Positions 1 to 9,682 of a stretch of 64,000 bases of DNA are shown here, piece after piece. Position numbers and translations under genes: made by a program. This DNA comes from Acidobacteriota bacterium. Its GTDB lineage: Bacteria > Acidobacteriota > Terriglobia > Terriglobales > SCQP01. Under the pieces are notes generated by a model. The model did no database searches. It was given only the letters and a program-made list of their open reading frames with translations, and was not told where the DNA came from. The stretch's first letter is position 1, and every line of letters starts with the position of its first letter. The stretch lies in NCBI GenBank assembly GCA_027459505.1, contig DAIDIE010000041.1, positions 191,252 to 255,251 of the forward strand, read 5' to 3'.

Positions 1-1
1 T

Positions 2-1981
2 TCAGGACTGCGTTCTTGTCGTCCAGGCGGTGCGCAGCCATAATGCCAGCCGCTGAACCTCAAAATGAGCCCCGGGTTCCGTGACTCTCATGCGCAGTGC
101 GATGCGTTCGCCGCGAACACGGCAGCCTATGCGTTGGTCGCCGGGCAGCACCGGTGTAAGCGGCAGGTTGCGCAGGAGGCGTGGAGTGTCAGCGTCGTTG
201 CTGATCGCTTCCACGCACAGGTTGCCCTCGCCTTGAGCGGAAACCGTTACGCCGCCCAGGTCAAGCATTCCCAAAGAGCTCCCTGTCTGGTTTTGCGTGG
301 CATTGAGAAAAGCGGTCTGATAAAACGCCTCGATGGGCGCTCCGTTGTCGGTACGACTTGTGGGATCAATCTGATGGACTGCCGCTTCAGTGGAGGAAGC
401 GACCAGGAGCTGGGAGGTGGACAGTTGGCTGTCGATGTCACTGGGAGCAAACGCGCCGGGAAGAGGGCCTTCGGGTACAGTGCGTTCCAGGCGCAGCAAT
501 TGAAATGCGGCAATGCTGTCCCGGCTCCATTTGCGTCCCGGGTAGGCGCGCTCAATACCCGCGAAACGGCTGAAGACAACGGGCGGATTCCAGCCCTCGC
601 TGAAATCGACTTTGAAGACCTCACTGGGCGCGGTGGAAGCGCCCATTGGCACGCCGATGCGGGCCTGTTGTGTTTCCGCGTCAATATCTGCCCAGATAGT
701 GTGGCCATAGCGCCAGTTGACCTGCTTCCAGAGATTGTCGATTTCCAGCGAAATCAGAGTTGGGTCGCCCCCGTTAAACAGGTAGACGCCGCTGCGATGC
801 GCAAAAATGGCGATATCGTTGCTGATGGCCAGGGCGCGCGGACCGCAGATCCCAATCTTCTGCGCAATACAACTGACGCTCCAGGTGGCAGGATCGCCGC
901 TGTTTGGTGTCACAAGGTAAATTGAGTGTTCTTTGCCGGCGATGATCTGGCTCCGGTACTCGAAGCAGCAGGTGAGGCGTTCCCCATTGTTTTCCGCAAT
1001 CAGCACAAAGCCGGTGTCGCCCAGGTAAGTTTCCGGATCGTCGGGTTCGCTGACACGCAGCAGGCTGGGTTGCGCTGCTTCTCCCCACCACAAAAGCCGG
1101 CGTGTGGTGGGCGAGTAAATTATACCCGTCTCCGCAACCAAAACGATTTTGCGGAAGGCGACTGTGCAATCGGTTGAAGCGGCCAGGAAGGCGTCATCGA
1201 AATTAAAAGTCGCCTGGGTGGTGGTGTTGTCTTCAACAACGGTCGAGGTCTCTTGTACCCCATTGATAGTGTCGGAGGCGCCAATATAAAAGTAGGGGCC
1301 TGCGCTGGAGCCGCCCGCGACTGTGAAGGCGACCACGCGTGCGGTGACCTGTGGCGGCCCCAGCGGCAGCGATGAGATTGCCGCCTGTTTGCCACCCGCC
1401 GCCGTCCATTGAAATGGAGCCTGGGGCGCGCTCAGGTATCCACTGCGCGTACGGAACAGAACCACTCCGTAGCGCAATCCGGCGGCGATGTTGCCCGCGT
1501 CAGGCGAGTCACCCGCGTTCGCCGATCCCGCCGCCGCCGCTACTCCCACCGAGTCTACATTCACACCATCAAATTCAACTGGCGCAACCACGCCCGTACG
1601 GCCATCTGAAATGGCCATGTAAGCGTGCCCATAGGCGCTGGCGCAATTCATAAATGAGCCACCCGGAACCGCGTCCGGTGGATGGAGCGCCGTAAGGGTG
1701 CCGCTGCCGGGCGTGGATTCCTGATACAGCTCTCCGGTACTGTCCAGCACCATTGCGCACTGCCGCCCCGTGGCGGTGATCAATCCTCCCAAGCCAAGCA
1801 CTGGCCCCTGCAACGGCGCGCTGAACACACGCGTGAGCCCTTCCCTGGTCATCACGCTGGAGGGCGTAAACCGGACGTTGCGGCAGTCAGGGGAAACGCC
1901 ATTGGGCAGCTTTTCCGCCGGCCAAAGAGTGACCAGGCTGCCAAACCGTTCCACCGGCACAGGAATGAATCCTTCAAACAT
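2..1981 (-). CDS. Phage tail tube/nozzle-like structural protein
   Basis: 659 aa, complete; the TGA stop lies at the left edge of the window. The protein has no signal peptide, no long hydrophobic segment, and is rich in short Gly/Ala/Thr beta-type segments throughout. It is the last visible gene of the minus-strand virion cassette. In T7-type phages the large beta-propeller nozzle (tail tubular protein B) lies downstream of capsid and adaptor genes and is of comparable size, so position and composition suggest a nozzle or another large tail component. No family motif was recognised, so the product name is an inference from context. The upstream region of the ATG has only a weak ribosome binding site. 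Confidence 0.5.
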   Translation of the reverse strand: MFEGFIPVPVERFGSLVTLWPAEKLPNGVSPDCRNVRFTPSSVMTREGLTRVFSAPLQGPVLGLGGLITATGRQCAMVLDSTGELYQESTPGSGTLTALHPPDAVPGGSFMNCASAYGHAYMAISDGRTGVVAPVEFDGVNVDSVGVAAAAGSANAGDSPDAGNIAAGLRYGVVLFRTRSGYLSAPQAPFQWTAAGGKQAAISSLPLGPPQVTARVVAFTVAGGSSAGPYFYIGASDTINGVQETSTVVEDNTTTQATFNFDDAFLAASTDCTVAFRKIVLVAETGIIYSPTTRRLLWWGEAAQPSLLRVSEPDDPETYLGDTGFVLIAENNGERLTCCFEYRSQIIAGKEHSIYLVTPNSGDPATWSVSCIAQKIGICGPRALAISNDIAIFAHRSGVYLFNGGDPTLISLEIDNLWKQVNWRYGHTIWADIDAETQQARIGVPMGASTAPSEVFKVDFSEGWNPPVVFSRFAGIERAYPGRKWSRDSIAAFQLLRLERTVPEGPLPGAFAPSDIDSQLSTSQLLVASSTEAAVHQIDPTSRTDNGAPIEAFYQTAFLNATQNQTGSSLGMLDLGGVTVSAQGEGNLCVEAISNDADTPRLLRNLPLTPVLPGDQRIGCRVRGERIALRMRVTEPGAHFEVQRLALWLRTAWTTRTQS

Positions 1982-2115
1982 GGCAAAGGCAAGTGACGAA
2001 CAAAAGGGAAGGGTAGAAGACTACGCAGACCTGTTTGCTTCAGAAATGCAGAGCGTTGTTCCGCCGGAAGGTCAGGGGCGCAAGCGTTGCTCCGCCCCCT
2101 GTCGTTTGCCGGCGA

Positions 2116-2490
2116 TTACAGGTTCTTCAAATAGGCCAACTGCATGGTGTGGTAGACAGCGCTGGTGAGCGCGGCCGGATAGGCGCCCGCCGCCAGTTCC
2201 GCGCCGGTCGCAGGATTGATCACTTTGATCTTGAGTGCGGCACCGGCTCCGGGAATTACCACCCCCAGGTAGCCTCCATCGAGTTGCACGTTGTACTCCG
2301 TCGGCGGAAGCGCCGCATGCACCCCGGAGGTCAAGGTGAACTGTGGCAGGCCCGCGGTATTGCCGCCAATATTAAAAGCCCCGGCAGCGTCGCCGCCAGT
2401 TGTGTAGCTTCCGCTGAACTGCAACTGGCCAAACACATTGATCGTGTTCCCGGAAGGAATCAGTGAACTGATGTTGTAACTCCAAGCCAT
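2116..2490 (-). CDS. Small phage structural protein, unknown
   Basis: 124 aa with a good AAGGAG ribosome binding site 5 nt before the ATG. The sequence is beta-rich with many Gly, Ala and Thr residues (for example the segment GGYLGVVIPGAGAALKIKV), no signal peptide and no transmembrane helix. It sits between the tailspike-like gene and the nozzle-like gene, so it is probably a minor tail or decoration component. I do not recognise the family. Confidence 0.6.
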   Translation of the reverse strand: MAWSYNISSLIPSGNTINVFGQLQFSGSYTTGGDAAGAFNIGGNTAGLPQFTLTSGVHAALPPTEYNVQLDGGYLGVVIPGAGAALKIKVINPATGAELAAGAYPAALTSAVYHTMQLAYLKNL

Positions 2491-2537
2491 AAAAGCTCCT
2501 TGAACAAAAATGAGAACGTTGCGGTGAAGTAACCCTA

Positions 2538-5519
2538 TTACCGGATTACACGGACGTCATAGATGCTGGCCGCCGAGGTGGCAGCGGCGCCGCTGATGTT
2601 GCAGAGCCGCACCAGGACGGTGTTGGCTGAGCTGACGAACGCTTCCCAGGTGAATCCTGGTCCGGGGTCAGTTTCCGGGCTGGCGGCCGCGGTCATGCCG
2701 GCAGCCACTCCGGAGATGGTGATCGCGGAGGTGGCGCAAGTGCCCGCTGCGAACGCTTGTCCCAAAATACTCCCCGTCTGCCCGGCAAGGGGCATGGAAG
2801 CGGCCGTGAGAAGAGTGTTGCCTTGGCTGGACACCGGATAATTCCAGGCCAGCGTTCCATCTGGTTGAATACTTCCGGCGAGCACCAGTGGATTCGTCCC
2901 GCTGCCACTTGTACCAGATGGAGAAATCTCGAACTGAACAACACCGCCGGCAGCATTACCCGTGCCTTGTCCGGCCGCCAGCGTCAGATTGGCTCCGGTG
3001 GAGTTGAGGCCTGTCGCGGCGCTTTGCTGAAGGCTTGCCGTTGTTACCGAGGGCGAGCTTAAAGGGCCCGCGTTCCATCGGCCGGCCACCACCGCACCCG
3101 TAGCGTCTACGCGAAACAAAGGCGTCGAGAGAGTCGCGTCCTCCAGGTCGAGGAGGTACCCGGAGGGATTGGTATCAGTATTGCGATTGATCACCAGCGT
3201 CTGGTCACCATTGGCCTGTTGGGAAAACTGGTAGTCACCCGGAAGTGTGACGGTGCCTGGCTCTCCCGTTGCGTTGAATTTCCAATGGCCACCGTTTTCG
3301 TACGCCAGACAGACTCCCTGGGCCGGGTTGGCATAGTCCATCAGTGCGCACCAGTCATGAGAATTCGAGCCATACGGATCATTGTTGATGCCGAATTCAT
3401 TGACGTGCTGATTACGCCATAGGAGTGAACTTCCACGCTGTCCGGAGGAGTCTCCATCGAGTGCAAGAATGGCCGGATTGCTGGTCTTCAATCCACCGCT
3501 GACTCCGCGCACACTGACCAGCCCGGTTGGTGATTCAAGCGTGGTATCCAACAGCGGGGAACCAAACTGGTCCAGCAACTGATCCGTGCCCCCCAGGGTC
3601 AGTGTTCCATTGGCGTCCAACCGCTGGATCGTGCCCGCCCGGCTTGAAGCGTCGCCTAGCGAAAGAGCGTGCGTATAGTTCGGGTTGGGGCCCGAAATGG
3701 TGGTGACCAGCTTGCCGGCGCCATAGCCGGAATAGGTGTTGTTGCTGAGCGTTCCATCAAATGCGCCAAGTTGAATGGCTATTGTGTTGCCACCCGGAGA
3801 GGCATTAAAGACGTTGTCGTCGATGTCACAGCCAATGCAACCGGCGCCGTTGTTTCCAGAGCCGCCGTTGACCAGCGCGCCTAGATTGAGATCACCCTGT
3901 CCGGCCGTGTTGGCCCCGTTGGTCTCGAAATAGTTCCCGTGCAGAAGGAGGTTGTGCGCTGAGTATAGCGCCGGCTGCGACACTTGTTGCCAGTATCCAG
4001 AACGTGTGTTGGCTTCGATATCGTTGCCGACCCAGGTGTGAACCCACCCGCCGTCGTCCCAGACCCCATAGACATTGCCGTCGATCGTATTGCCTTCGAA
4101 TGTCAGGCGATTAGCGGACCCGCCCACGATGTGTACTCCGTAATAATTCCCGATGAAATGGGAGCCGGTGACGGAGGCATCAAAGGCATGACCGTAAGAC
4201 GAATCGAAGTAAACCCCGTCGTGAGCCTGTTTTCCCGTCACGTTGATCAGCTTGAGCTTGATGCAGTTCAGGCAGTGAAAAGCTACGCCCGCGTCGCTGC
4301 CATCTCCTTTAACGCCCTCGGCCATCAAGTCCTCAAGAACGACATCCGAAGGCGCGGCGCCGGAGCTGCCAATCTGGACAACGTCCTCTCCCGGGGTGTT
4401 TTGGATTAGGGTGGTGCCAATGCCGGAGTCGCTGTTGGAAAAACCGGTAATGCGAACGGTGCTGTTGATCACGACCGGTGCGTAGAGCTCCGCGCTTGCC
4501 GTATCATCCCAGACCCAGCCGCCCGGACCGGCGTCGTTGATTGCTTCCTGCACTCCCGCGGTTGCACTCTGGAGAGTCCAGTTGCCGCTGTGGGACTGCG
4601 AGGGCGTAAAGCAAATCGAGTTGGCGCTGCCGTTGGGGCAATTAGTGCCCGTGTTGGTGACAACGACAGTCTCGGCGGTCCCCGCGCCGCCGCTAAGATA
4701 AATGGAGTCGCCCGCGATTAACCCTGGCGGTAAGGATTGCCAGGGGGGGGTGATTGTGACTTCGCTATTCGGAGCCAATGACGTTCCCGGCTGTTGGGGC
4801 AAAAAGTTGTGCGTGCTGACGAATTGGACCCCGTTCAGGCTCGCTAATCTGTTTAAGCTTGAAGTGCCGGCACTGTTGAACCCCGCCAATAATTGCGGAG
4901 CGCCGGTCGCTCCGGCGGCGTAAAACTGCCAGCTGCCGCGATCAATCTCAACGAGCAGAACGCCTGAAGTAAGGTGCAGTTGCGGCAGGTAGCTGGCCAG
5001 CGGCTGCTTCAGCCCGGCGTCCGCCAACACGATTCCGCCGCGCGTTGCCTGCGCGTTGAGCGCCTCCTGGACTCCACCGGTCGCGCTGGACAGAGTGACA
5101 CGGTTTCCAAGCGTGCGGGGGAAGATCGCTGTAATGGTGCAAATGCCGCTCCCAGATGAGCAGTTCACCTCCTGCGGCGTAACAGTTACGCTGCTGCCGG
5201 GAGCATCGGATATCATCAATGGGGTATTAACGCTAAGTGGCAAAAAGCTGGTGCCATCCGGAAGGGTGGCAGTACTTTGATCCAGTGTGATGACGTTCTG
5301 GCCTGTGGTGCCGGGCTTTGCGATTCCTGTAAGGCGCCAGACGCCATAGCGGCTGGCAATAGCCATTCCGGCAATGCTGGGCTTGGAAAAGTTTGCCGGC
5401 GTTTGTGCCCGGAGCCCAGCGAGCAGCCAAAACAAAGCTGAGGCCCAGAGCGGCAGGCGGATGAGCAGGCGGCGAGGTGAAACTGCTTTCATCATGCTGA
5501 AAAGGCGCTGGAGCGTCAT
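2538..5519 (-). CDS. Secreted beta-helix tailspike-like protein
   Basis: About 993 aa. The N-terminus has basic residues, then a hydrophobic stretch ending in LAGLRAQ, which looks like a Sec signal peptide with cleavage after Ala. Two related modules follow, each with a Cys pair and each ending in a GVQEA(L/I)N motif. The middle third is a right-handed parallel beta-helix of the pectate-lyase type, with repeated turns such as NYYGVHIVGG and GNTIDGNVYGVWDD. The C-terminal third is Gly/Ser/Thr-rich and fibre-like. The role inferred is receptor binding or polysaccharide depolymerisation. The start is uncertain: in-frame starts exist at 5558 (TTG), 5534, 5519 and 5495; 5519 was chosen because GGATG precedes it. 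A signal peptide on a phage tail protein is unusual. Confidence 0.6.
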   Translation of the reverse strand: MTLQRLFSMMKAVSPRRLLIRLPLWASALFWLLAGLRAQTPANFSKPSIAGMAIASRYGVWRLTGIAKPGTTGQNVITLDQSTATLPDGTSFLPLSVNTPLMISDAPGSSVTVTPQEVNCSSGSGICTITAIFPRTLGNRVTLSSATGGVQEALNAQATRGGIVLADAGLKQPLASYLPQLHLTSGVLLVEIDRGSWQFYAAGATGAPQLLAGFNSAGTSSLNRLASLNGVQFVSTHNFLPQQPGTSLAPNSEVTITPPWQSLPPGLIAGDSIYLSGGAGTAETVVVTNTGTNCPNGSANSICFTPSQSHSGNWTLQSATAGVQEAINDAGPGGWVWDDTASAELYAPVVINSTVRITGFSNSDSGIGTTLIQNTPGEDVVQIGSSGAAPSDVVLEDLMAEGVKGDGSDAGVAFHCLNCIKLKLINVTGKQAHDGVYFDSSYGHAFDASVTGSHFIGNYYGVHIVGGSANRLTFEGNTIDGNVYGVWDDGGWVHTWVGNDIEANTRSGYWQQVSQPALYSAHNLLLHGNYFETNGANTAGQGDLNLGALVNGGSGNNGAGCIGCDIDDNVFNASPGGNTIAIQLGAFDGTLSNNTYSGYGAGKLVTTISGPNPNYTHALSLGDASSRAGTIQRLDANGTLTLGGTDQLLDQFGSPLLDTTLESPTGLVSVRGVSGGLKTSNPAILALDGDSSGQRGSSLLWRNQHVNEFGINNDPYGSNSHDWCALMDYANPAQGVCLAYENGGHWKFNATGEPGTVTLPGDYQFSQQANGDQTLVINRNTDTNPSGYLLDLEDATLSTPLFRVDATGAVVAGRWNAGPLSSPSVTTASLQQSAATGLNSTGANLTLAAGQGTGNAAGGVVQFEISPSGTSGSGTNPLVLAGSIQPDGTLAWNYPVSSQGNTLLTAASMPLAGQTGSILGQAFAAGTCATSAITISGVAAGMTAAASPETDPGPGFTWEAFVSSANTVLVRLCNISGAAATSAASIYDVRVIR

Positions 5520-5569
5520 GATTGTTTCATCCATACGGCGGTGTGCGGTACCACCCAAGTGGGGGTAAA

Positions 5570-6223
5570 TTAAAATGCTGGATTGAAGGACCGGGGACGC
5601 CTGCGGACAGACTGTAGCTGCCGCACGGCGCGGGCAATCAGTACCTGGCGCTGCGAAATGGCTTGCGCCGCCAAATCCAATGCCAGAGCACGATTGCCGC
5701 GGCTGCGTGCCACCAGCGCCGCCGTTCCATAGGCCAACAGTTGCGCTGTCCCGGTGACTTCCAGCGCTTGTCCCTCAGCTCCCAGTGCCGGGCCCAACTC
5801 TTCGAACCGGATGCGCAGATCTGTGCTTTGTACAGTGGCGGGGAAATAGATGTTCCCCTCCCGGAATTCGTACTGCTGCAGGTAACCAAGGCAGGGAAGC
5901 GCCGGCAGCGCGTCCACCCGGCTCATTTGCTGCCACGCCGTGTCATCTTGCCCGCTAAATCGCTCTTCCAGCAGGATGGGTTGCCAGAGTCCGCTCAGGG
6001 CGCCCCCGTTGATTGCGCTTCCCAGATCGGCAGTGCCCACCGGCAATGCGGTTAGCACCACGACCTTTTGATAAAACTCCAGGCCATAGCTGCCGAGTTC
6101 CATCGCTAGTTCGCGCCGCGCCATCCAGAGGAACGGGCGCAAGTAGTCGTCGTGCGCCCAATCCCGCTCCGGATCGTCGAGCAGAGCCCGGCTCAAATCG
6201 TATACGTTGGTGACAGTGTCCAT
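5570..6223 (-). CDS. Phage head-tail connector/adaptor-like protein
   Basis: 217 aa, mostly alpha-helical, no signal peptide. Size and position, after the capsid genes and before the tail genes, resemble the adaptor (tail tubular protein A, about 200 aa) of T7-type podoviruses. The N-terminal part contains helices rich in Arg and Leu (DYLRPFLWMARRELAMEL), and the C-terminus is Arg-rich (SVRRRPRSFNPAF), as in DNA- or portal-contacting proteins. No diagnostic motif was recognised, so this is a context-based call. The gene is 11 nt or more upstream of the tailspike-like gene, depending on which start that gene uses. Confidence 0.45.
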   Translation of the reverse strand: MDTVTNVYDLSRALLDDPERDWAHDDYLRPFLWMARRELAMELGSYGLEFYQKVVVLTALPVGTADLGSAINGGALSGLWQPILLEERFSGQDDTAWQQMSRVDALPALPCLGYLQQYEFREGNIYFPATVQSTDLRIRFEELGPALGAEGQALEVTGTAQLLAYGTAALVARSRGNRALALDLAAQAISQRQVLIARAVRQLQSVRRRPRSFNPAF

Positions 6224-6304
6224 AGGGCAACTGGAGATGAGAAAGAAGGACGGCCGGAATACCAGGTCTGGCCGTTGGCTGACTGCGCCGCCGCACGAAA
6301 CGGA

Positions 6305-7078
6305 TTACCTGCTGTCGGACTGTACCGCCCGGACATGCTCTTCCTTGGTGAAGTGTTTGCTGTGTTGCGCCATCCAGCTGGGATCGAGATGGTAGCCGCA
6401 GTGACGGCAGACCCGGGCGCTCGGCTTAATGTCTTCGCCGCATGCTGGGCAGGAAGCGCTTGGCTGTCCTTCGTTCGTGAGCGTCACCCATTCTGGCAAT
6501 TCGCTGAGTTCACCGCGCTCGGCCAGGCTGCGCGCCGCATCGCGCTGCCGGTCGGTGATGAACTTGTGCTGCCGGTAGCGCGTCCAACTGTCCACCGCTT
6601 TTTGGTATTCGCGGCGAAACCATTTCACTTGCAGTTGTTCGGCTTTCCGGAGCTCTTCTTCAAAGGGGTCGGTATGGATGCCGATGGCAAACACGCCGCC
6701 GGTTTCGCCGTATTCACGCACGAACTCCTGCGCGATGTCGTTGGGCACCACTCCCACGGGGTTGAAGTTGCCCTCGCCCGTATCGCGCATGGATATGCGT
6801 ACCTCCTTGATTTCATGAACAATGTATTTTTTCTCCGCTGGACAAGCCGGCACCTCAAACGTGCCCAGATCTCCCAGCGAGAGATAAAGGGGAAAGCGGT
6901 TCATGTTGACCAGGAAACAGGAGGTCGGCTTTTGCCGGGCGATGCGCACCCGCTCTTCGTAGACTGCACGGTTGCGGTTGCGGTCGGTGGTTCCTCCTTG
7001 TCGCAGGCCGAGCACACTGTCCACGGTGGCTGCGAAGACGGTGGCATAGTTGGGTGTGTCGGGAAAAGATTCGCTCAT
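6305..7078 (-). CDS. Phage protein with C-terminal zinc ribbon
   Basis: 257 aa with a GAGG ribosome binding site before the ATG. The last quarter has a clear zinc-ribbon signature, CPACGEDIKPSARVCRHCG, i.e. two CxxC knuckles 12 residues apart. The N-terminal two thirds is a mixed alpha/beta region with no recognised family and no signal peptide. It lies in the virion cassette between an unknown 237-aa gene and the connector-like gene. Possible roles are a minor virion component or an assembly factor. The function cannot be derived from sequence alone. Confidence 0.6.
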   Translation of the reverse strand: MSESFPDTPNYATVFAATVDSVLGLRQGGTTDRNRNRAVYEERVRIARQKPTSCFLVNMNRFPLYLSLGDLGTFEVPACPAEKKYIVHEIKEVRISMRDTGEGNFNPVGVVPNDIAQEFVREYGETGGVFAIGIHTDPFEEELRKAEQLQVKWFRREYQKAVDSWTRYRQHKFITDRQRDAARSLAERGELSELPEWVTLTNEGQPSASCPACGEDIKPSARVCRHCGYHLDPSWMAQHSKHFTKEEHVRAVQSDSR

Positions 7079-7242
7079 GGCTGTTTACCTCATGGCCAAC
7101 GCCGTTGCGCGTGGCCGGACATGTTCAATGTGGTTTAGAAGGTCTTTCGTCCGGCGTTCCGGAGCGTTACGGTCTCTGCCGCGCCGGTGATGCCGGGCTA
7201 TTCAACTGAAGAATTGGCGCGCGGGTTTCATGACCATCGTGG

Positions 7243-7956
7243 CTAGAATGGGTGTTCGCGTATTCCCAGGCGTTCGCAGAGCTCCACCGAGCTGTGGCGC
7301 CGCGTTCCGCCGTAACCAATCAATGGCGCGCCGCCAAACGCCTGGTCGGCGTCGTCCAGCACGTCCCGGCAAAACAATTCGTATTGACGTTCCCGCTCAG
7401 CCTGCCGTTGTTCCGCCGCCGCGATCTTGCGGCGCATGCGGGTTTCCAGATCGCCATTCTGGGCTTGCCGCGCCCGCTCAACCGCGTCAATCGCAAGCGT
7501 CAGGTGCGACTCGGTGGGATACCAGCGCATGCGCGCGCCGATATCTTCGTAGTCGCCAAATTCCGGGTAATCGCCACAGGAGCAGATGCTGATTTCTCCG
7601 CCCGCGGAGCGGTTGTGCAACACCGTGCCACCCTGGCTGACCGGGGCGTACCATTGCTCTCTCGATCCGTAGGCGCTGGCCGGTAGCCAGCGCTCTACGA
7701 TCCAGCACTCCTCGCCGGGGTATTTCGGTATCCAACGCATTTCGCAGCGCCGGCGCGTTACACGCCGTTCCGCCACATCCCGCCCCGCTGGCGCGTCCCA
7801 GTCCACCCAAATCCCGCCCGAGCGTTCCAGCCGCGACGGTGCCCAGACCAACCGGTAGCGTGATTCGCCGAAAGGGTTGGTTCCATAGCGCCGCGTGAGC
7901 AGCGCGCTGGCCCACTTCGGCGCCAGGCGGCCACGGAGGTCATTGCGTTGCGGCAT
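7243..7956 (-). CDS. Conserved-looking phage cassette protein, unknown
   Basis: 237 aa. The chosen ATG at 7956 lies 2 nt after the stop of the upstream zinc-finger gene, so the two are translationally coupled. The N-terminal half is rich in Trp and Arg (for example YRLVWAPSRLERSGGIWVDW). The C-terminal half has a helical, Arg/Gln-rich coiled-coil-like stretch and ends in a short domain containing a GYGGTRRH segment. No signal peptide or membrane segment. I do not recognise the family; its place directly after capsid genes suggests a head completion or minor virion role. Confidence 0.55.
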   Translation of the reverse strand: MPQRNDLRGRLAPKWASALLTRRYGTNPFGESRYRLVWAPSRLERSGGIWVDWDAPAGRDVAERRVTRRRCEMRWIPKYPGEECWIVERWLPASAYGSREQWYAPVSQGGTVLHNRSAGGEISICSCGDYPEFGDYEDIGARMRWYPTESHLTLAIDAVERARQAQNGDLETRMRRKIAAAEQRQAERERQYELFCRDVLDDADQAFGGAPLIGYGGTRRHSSVELCERLGIREHPF

Positions 7957-7958
7957 GC

Positions 7959-8300
7959 TCAGGCCTCCGACAATAACTGGCGCAACTGTTCCAGCACGTG
8001 ATTGCGCTGTTCCGACTTGGCCTGCGCGGCCTCGGCACTGGCCAGTTGCCGCTGCAAGGTCGCGATCTCCTCGCGCAGCGCCGCGTTTTGCGCCTGGGCT
8101 CGGCTGACCAGGCTGACCGGCGTCTCGGTGGCGGCATGCGAGTGCCCGCCAGCGTGCGCTCCACACAGCAGATGTCCACAAAACTGGCACAAGTACGAGG
8201 CGTGTTCCGCACAGGGCGGAATTGCCGGCCCCTGCCAGTCGGCCTGCGCCTGCTGATTTTCGCAGGCGCCGATGCGATGCAATAGTTGAATGCGATCCAT
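7959..8300 (-). CDS. Small zinc-finger/coiled-coil phage protein
   Basis: 113 aa with a strong GAGGAAAG ribosome binding site. Residues about 28-48 carry a B-box-like zinc motif (CAEHASYLCQFCGHLLCGAH), followed by His residues. The rest is a predicted coiled coil (AQNAALREEIATLQRQLAS). There is no signal peptide. The gene lies between the major capsid gene and the 237-aa gene and ends 2 nt before the next start. A zinc knob plus coiled coil suggests a protein-interaction role, but no known phage family is assigned. Confidence 0.6.
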   Translation of the reverse strand: MDRIQLLHRIGACENQQAQADWQGPAIPPCAEHASYLCQFCGHLLCGAHAGGHSHAATETPVSLVSRAQAQNAALREEIATLQRQLASAEAAQAKSEQRNHVLEQLRQLLSEA

Positions 8301-8375
8301 AGCTTTCCTCTCGTCCGCCAAAAAAGGCGAAGGGCGCGCCTCACCTCGGGACACGCCCTCCGGTCCCAGTGCTGC

Positions 8376-9614
8376 TTAGTAGCCGCTCGGCAAACCCAGA
8401 TTGGTCACGCTGCTGACCGCCTTGGGATTGTCCACAAAAAACTGCACGCCCGTGACCAGATAGAACAAGTAGCTGGCCGCCAGACCGCCCGAGGCGCCGT
8501 ACACCGGAAACACCGTGCTGCCACCCACTTCGTAGAAATCGATCGGCAGCCACTCCACCCGCCCCCAGGTCTCCAGGTTGATCAGGTCAAAGCGCGTGGT
8601 GTCGGCGTGAACGTTTTCCTTGATGCGCACGCCACCCATGGTCTTATTGCGGAAGAGCAGATCCAGATCCTGATTGGAACCACCCTTTTCGATTTCGCTG
8701 ATCACGAAACCGAGCTCCTCGTAGGCGGCGACCTGCGCCGGATGTCCATGCCAGATCAGGCTGCCCAGACTGTCAACGCCAACCGACTGCCGGATCTGGT
8801 TGAACGCCAGCCGGATCGGAGGCAAGGTCAAGGCCGCACCGTTGGCGTTCACGCCATTGGCGACGGCATACGGGTTGCCACGGCTGATGCCCATCCACGT
8901 GCCCACCGTCGAGGTGTTGTGGTGATACGGAATGCCGTAGATAAAAGTCGGACTTGCGCCGCTGACGCCATCGACGATCAGCATGTCGCCCGCCACCGTT
9001 CCGGCCGGCACGGCGTCCACAGTGATGGATTGCGGCTGACCCAGGCCTTTGGTCAACGCCGCGATCGTGCAGGTGCCGCGGTTGGTCGTCAGGGTCGAGT
9101 CGTAAACCTGCACGCGCTGGTTTTCCCGCAGCAGCCGCGCTCCGTAGGGAACGTTGGCCAGTGTCAAATCGCTGCCCGCCACCGCGCTCACGGTGCCGAA
9201 TACGCCATTGCCCGCGGTTTGCAGCGAGGCGTCCAGGTCCCGGCGAAACTGCTTCATCGCGTCCGCCACGTTGCGCTTGGCGGCGTTCTCGACGGCCTTG
9301 TCGGAGGCGTTCGTCGCGTACTCCACCAGTTTGGTGATTTCGACCGCGAAACGAATACCCACCGGGGTGATCTGGGCGAAGTCATAGGACGTGCCCGATC
9401 CCCGGCCCAGATCGCCGCCGTCGAAGGAGGCGTAGCCAAACGAGCCGCCTGGCTGCACTTGCAGTGGAATGCGCGCGGTGCGCGTGGAAACGCGCTCAAC
9501 CTCGCGCTTTTGGATCATGCTGAAAAATGTGTCGTCACGCTCGTAGAGCACTGGCAGCTTGGGGCGCACCTTCTCCAACTGCAGGGCAACGACTTGGGAA
9601 TTCTGCAATGCCAT
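8376..9614 (-). CDS. Major capsid protein (HK97-like, probable)
   Basis: 412 aa. The sequence opens with a helical segment followed by an E-loop-like region, and contains the phrases typical of phage capsid proteins of this length (VSTRTARIPLQVQPGG, VEYATNASDKAVENA, DSLGSLIWHGHPAQVAAYEE, GGVRIKENVHAD). It lies directly downstream of the portal and the scaffold gene, the standard order of head genes. A TTTAGGAG ribosome binding site precedes the ATG. There is no N-terminal prohead protease domain and no separate protease gene nearby, so assembly probably depends on the scaffold. A fold prediction would settle the HK97 assignment. Confidence 0.75.
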   Translation of the reverse strand: MALQNSQVVALQLEKVRPKLPVLYERDDTFFSMIQKREVERVSTRTARIPLQVQPGGSFGYASFDGGDLGRGSGTSYDFAQITPVGIRFAVEITKLVEYATNASDKAVENAAKRNVADAMKQFRRDLDASLQTAGNGVFGTVSAVAGSDLTLANVPYGARLLRENQRVQVYDSTLTTNRGTCTIAALTKGLGQPQSITVDAVPAGTVAGDMLIVDGVSGASPTFIYGIPYHHNTSTVGTWMGISRGNPYAVANGVNANGAALTLPPIRLAFNQIRQSVGVDSLGSLIWHGHPAQVAAYEELGFVISEIEKGGSNQDLDLLFRNKTMGGVRIKENVHADTTRFDLINLETWGRVEWLPIDFYEVGGSTVFPVYGASGGLAASYLFYLVTGVQFFVDNPKAVSSVTNLGLPSGY

Positions 9615-9682
9615 AGGAAAAGAACTCCTAAAGAGAAACAGGGTCAGGCTTATGAGCCGTGACCGGATTCAGTCCGGGCCGA

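Noticed and set aside
2-1981. Plus-strand frames within the phage region (e.g. 65-925)
   Set aside because: They are opposite-strand shadows: the minus-strand frames are continuous, coupled by overlaps and preceded by ribosome binding sites.
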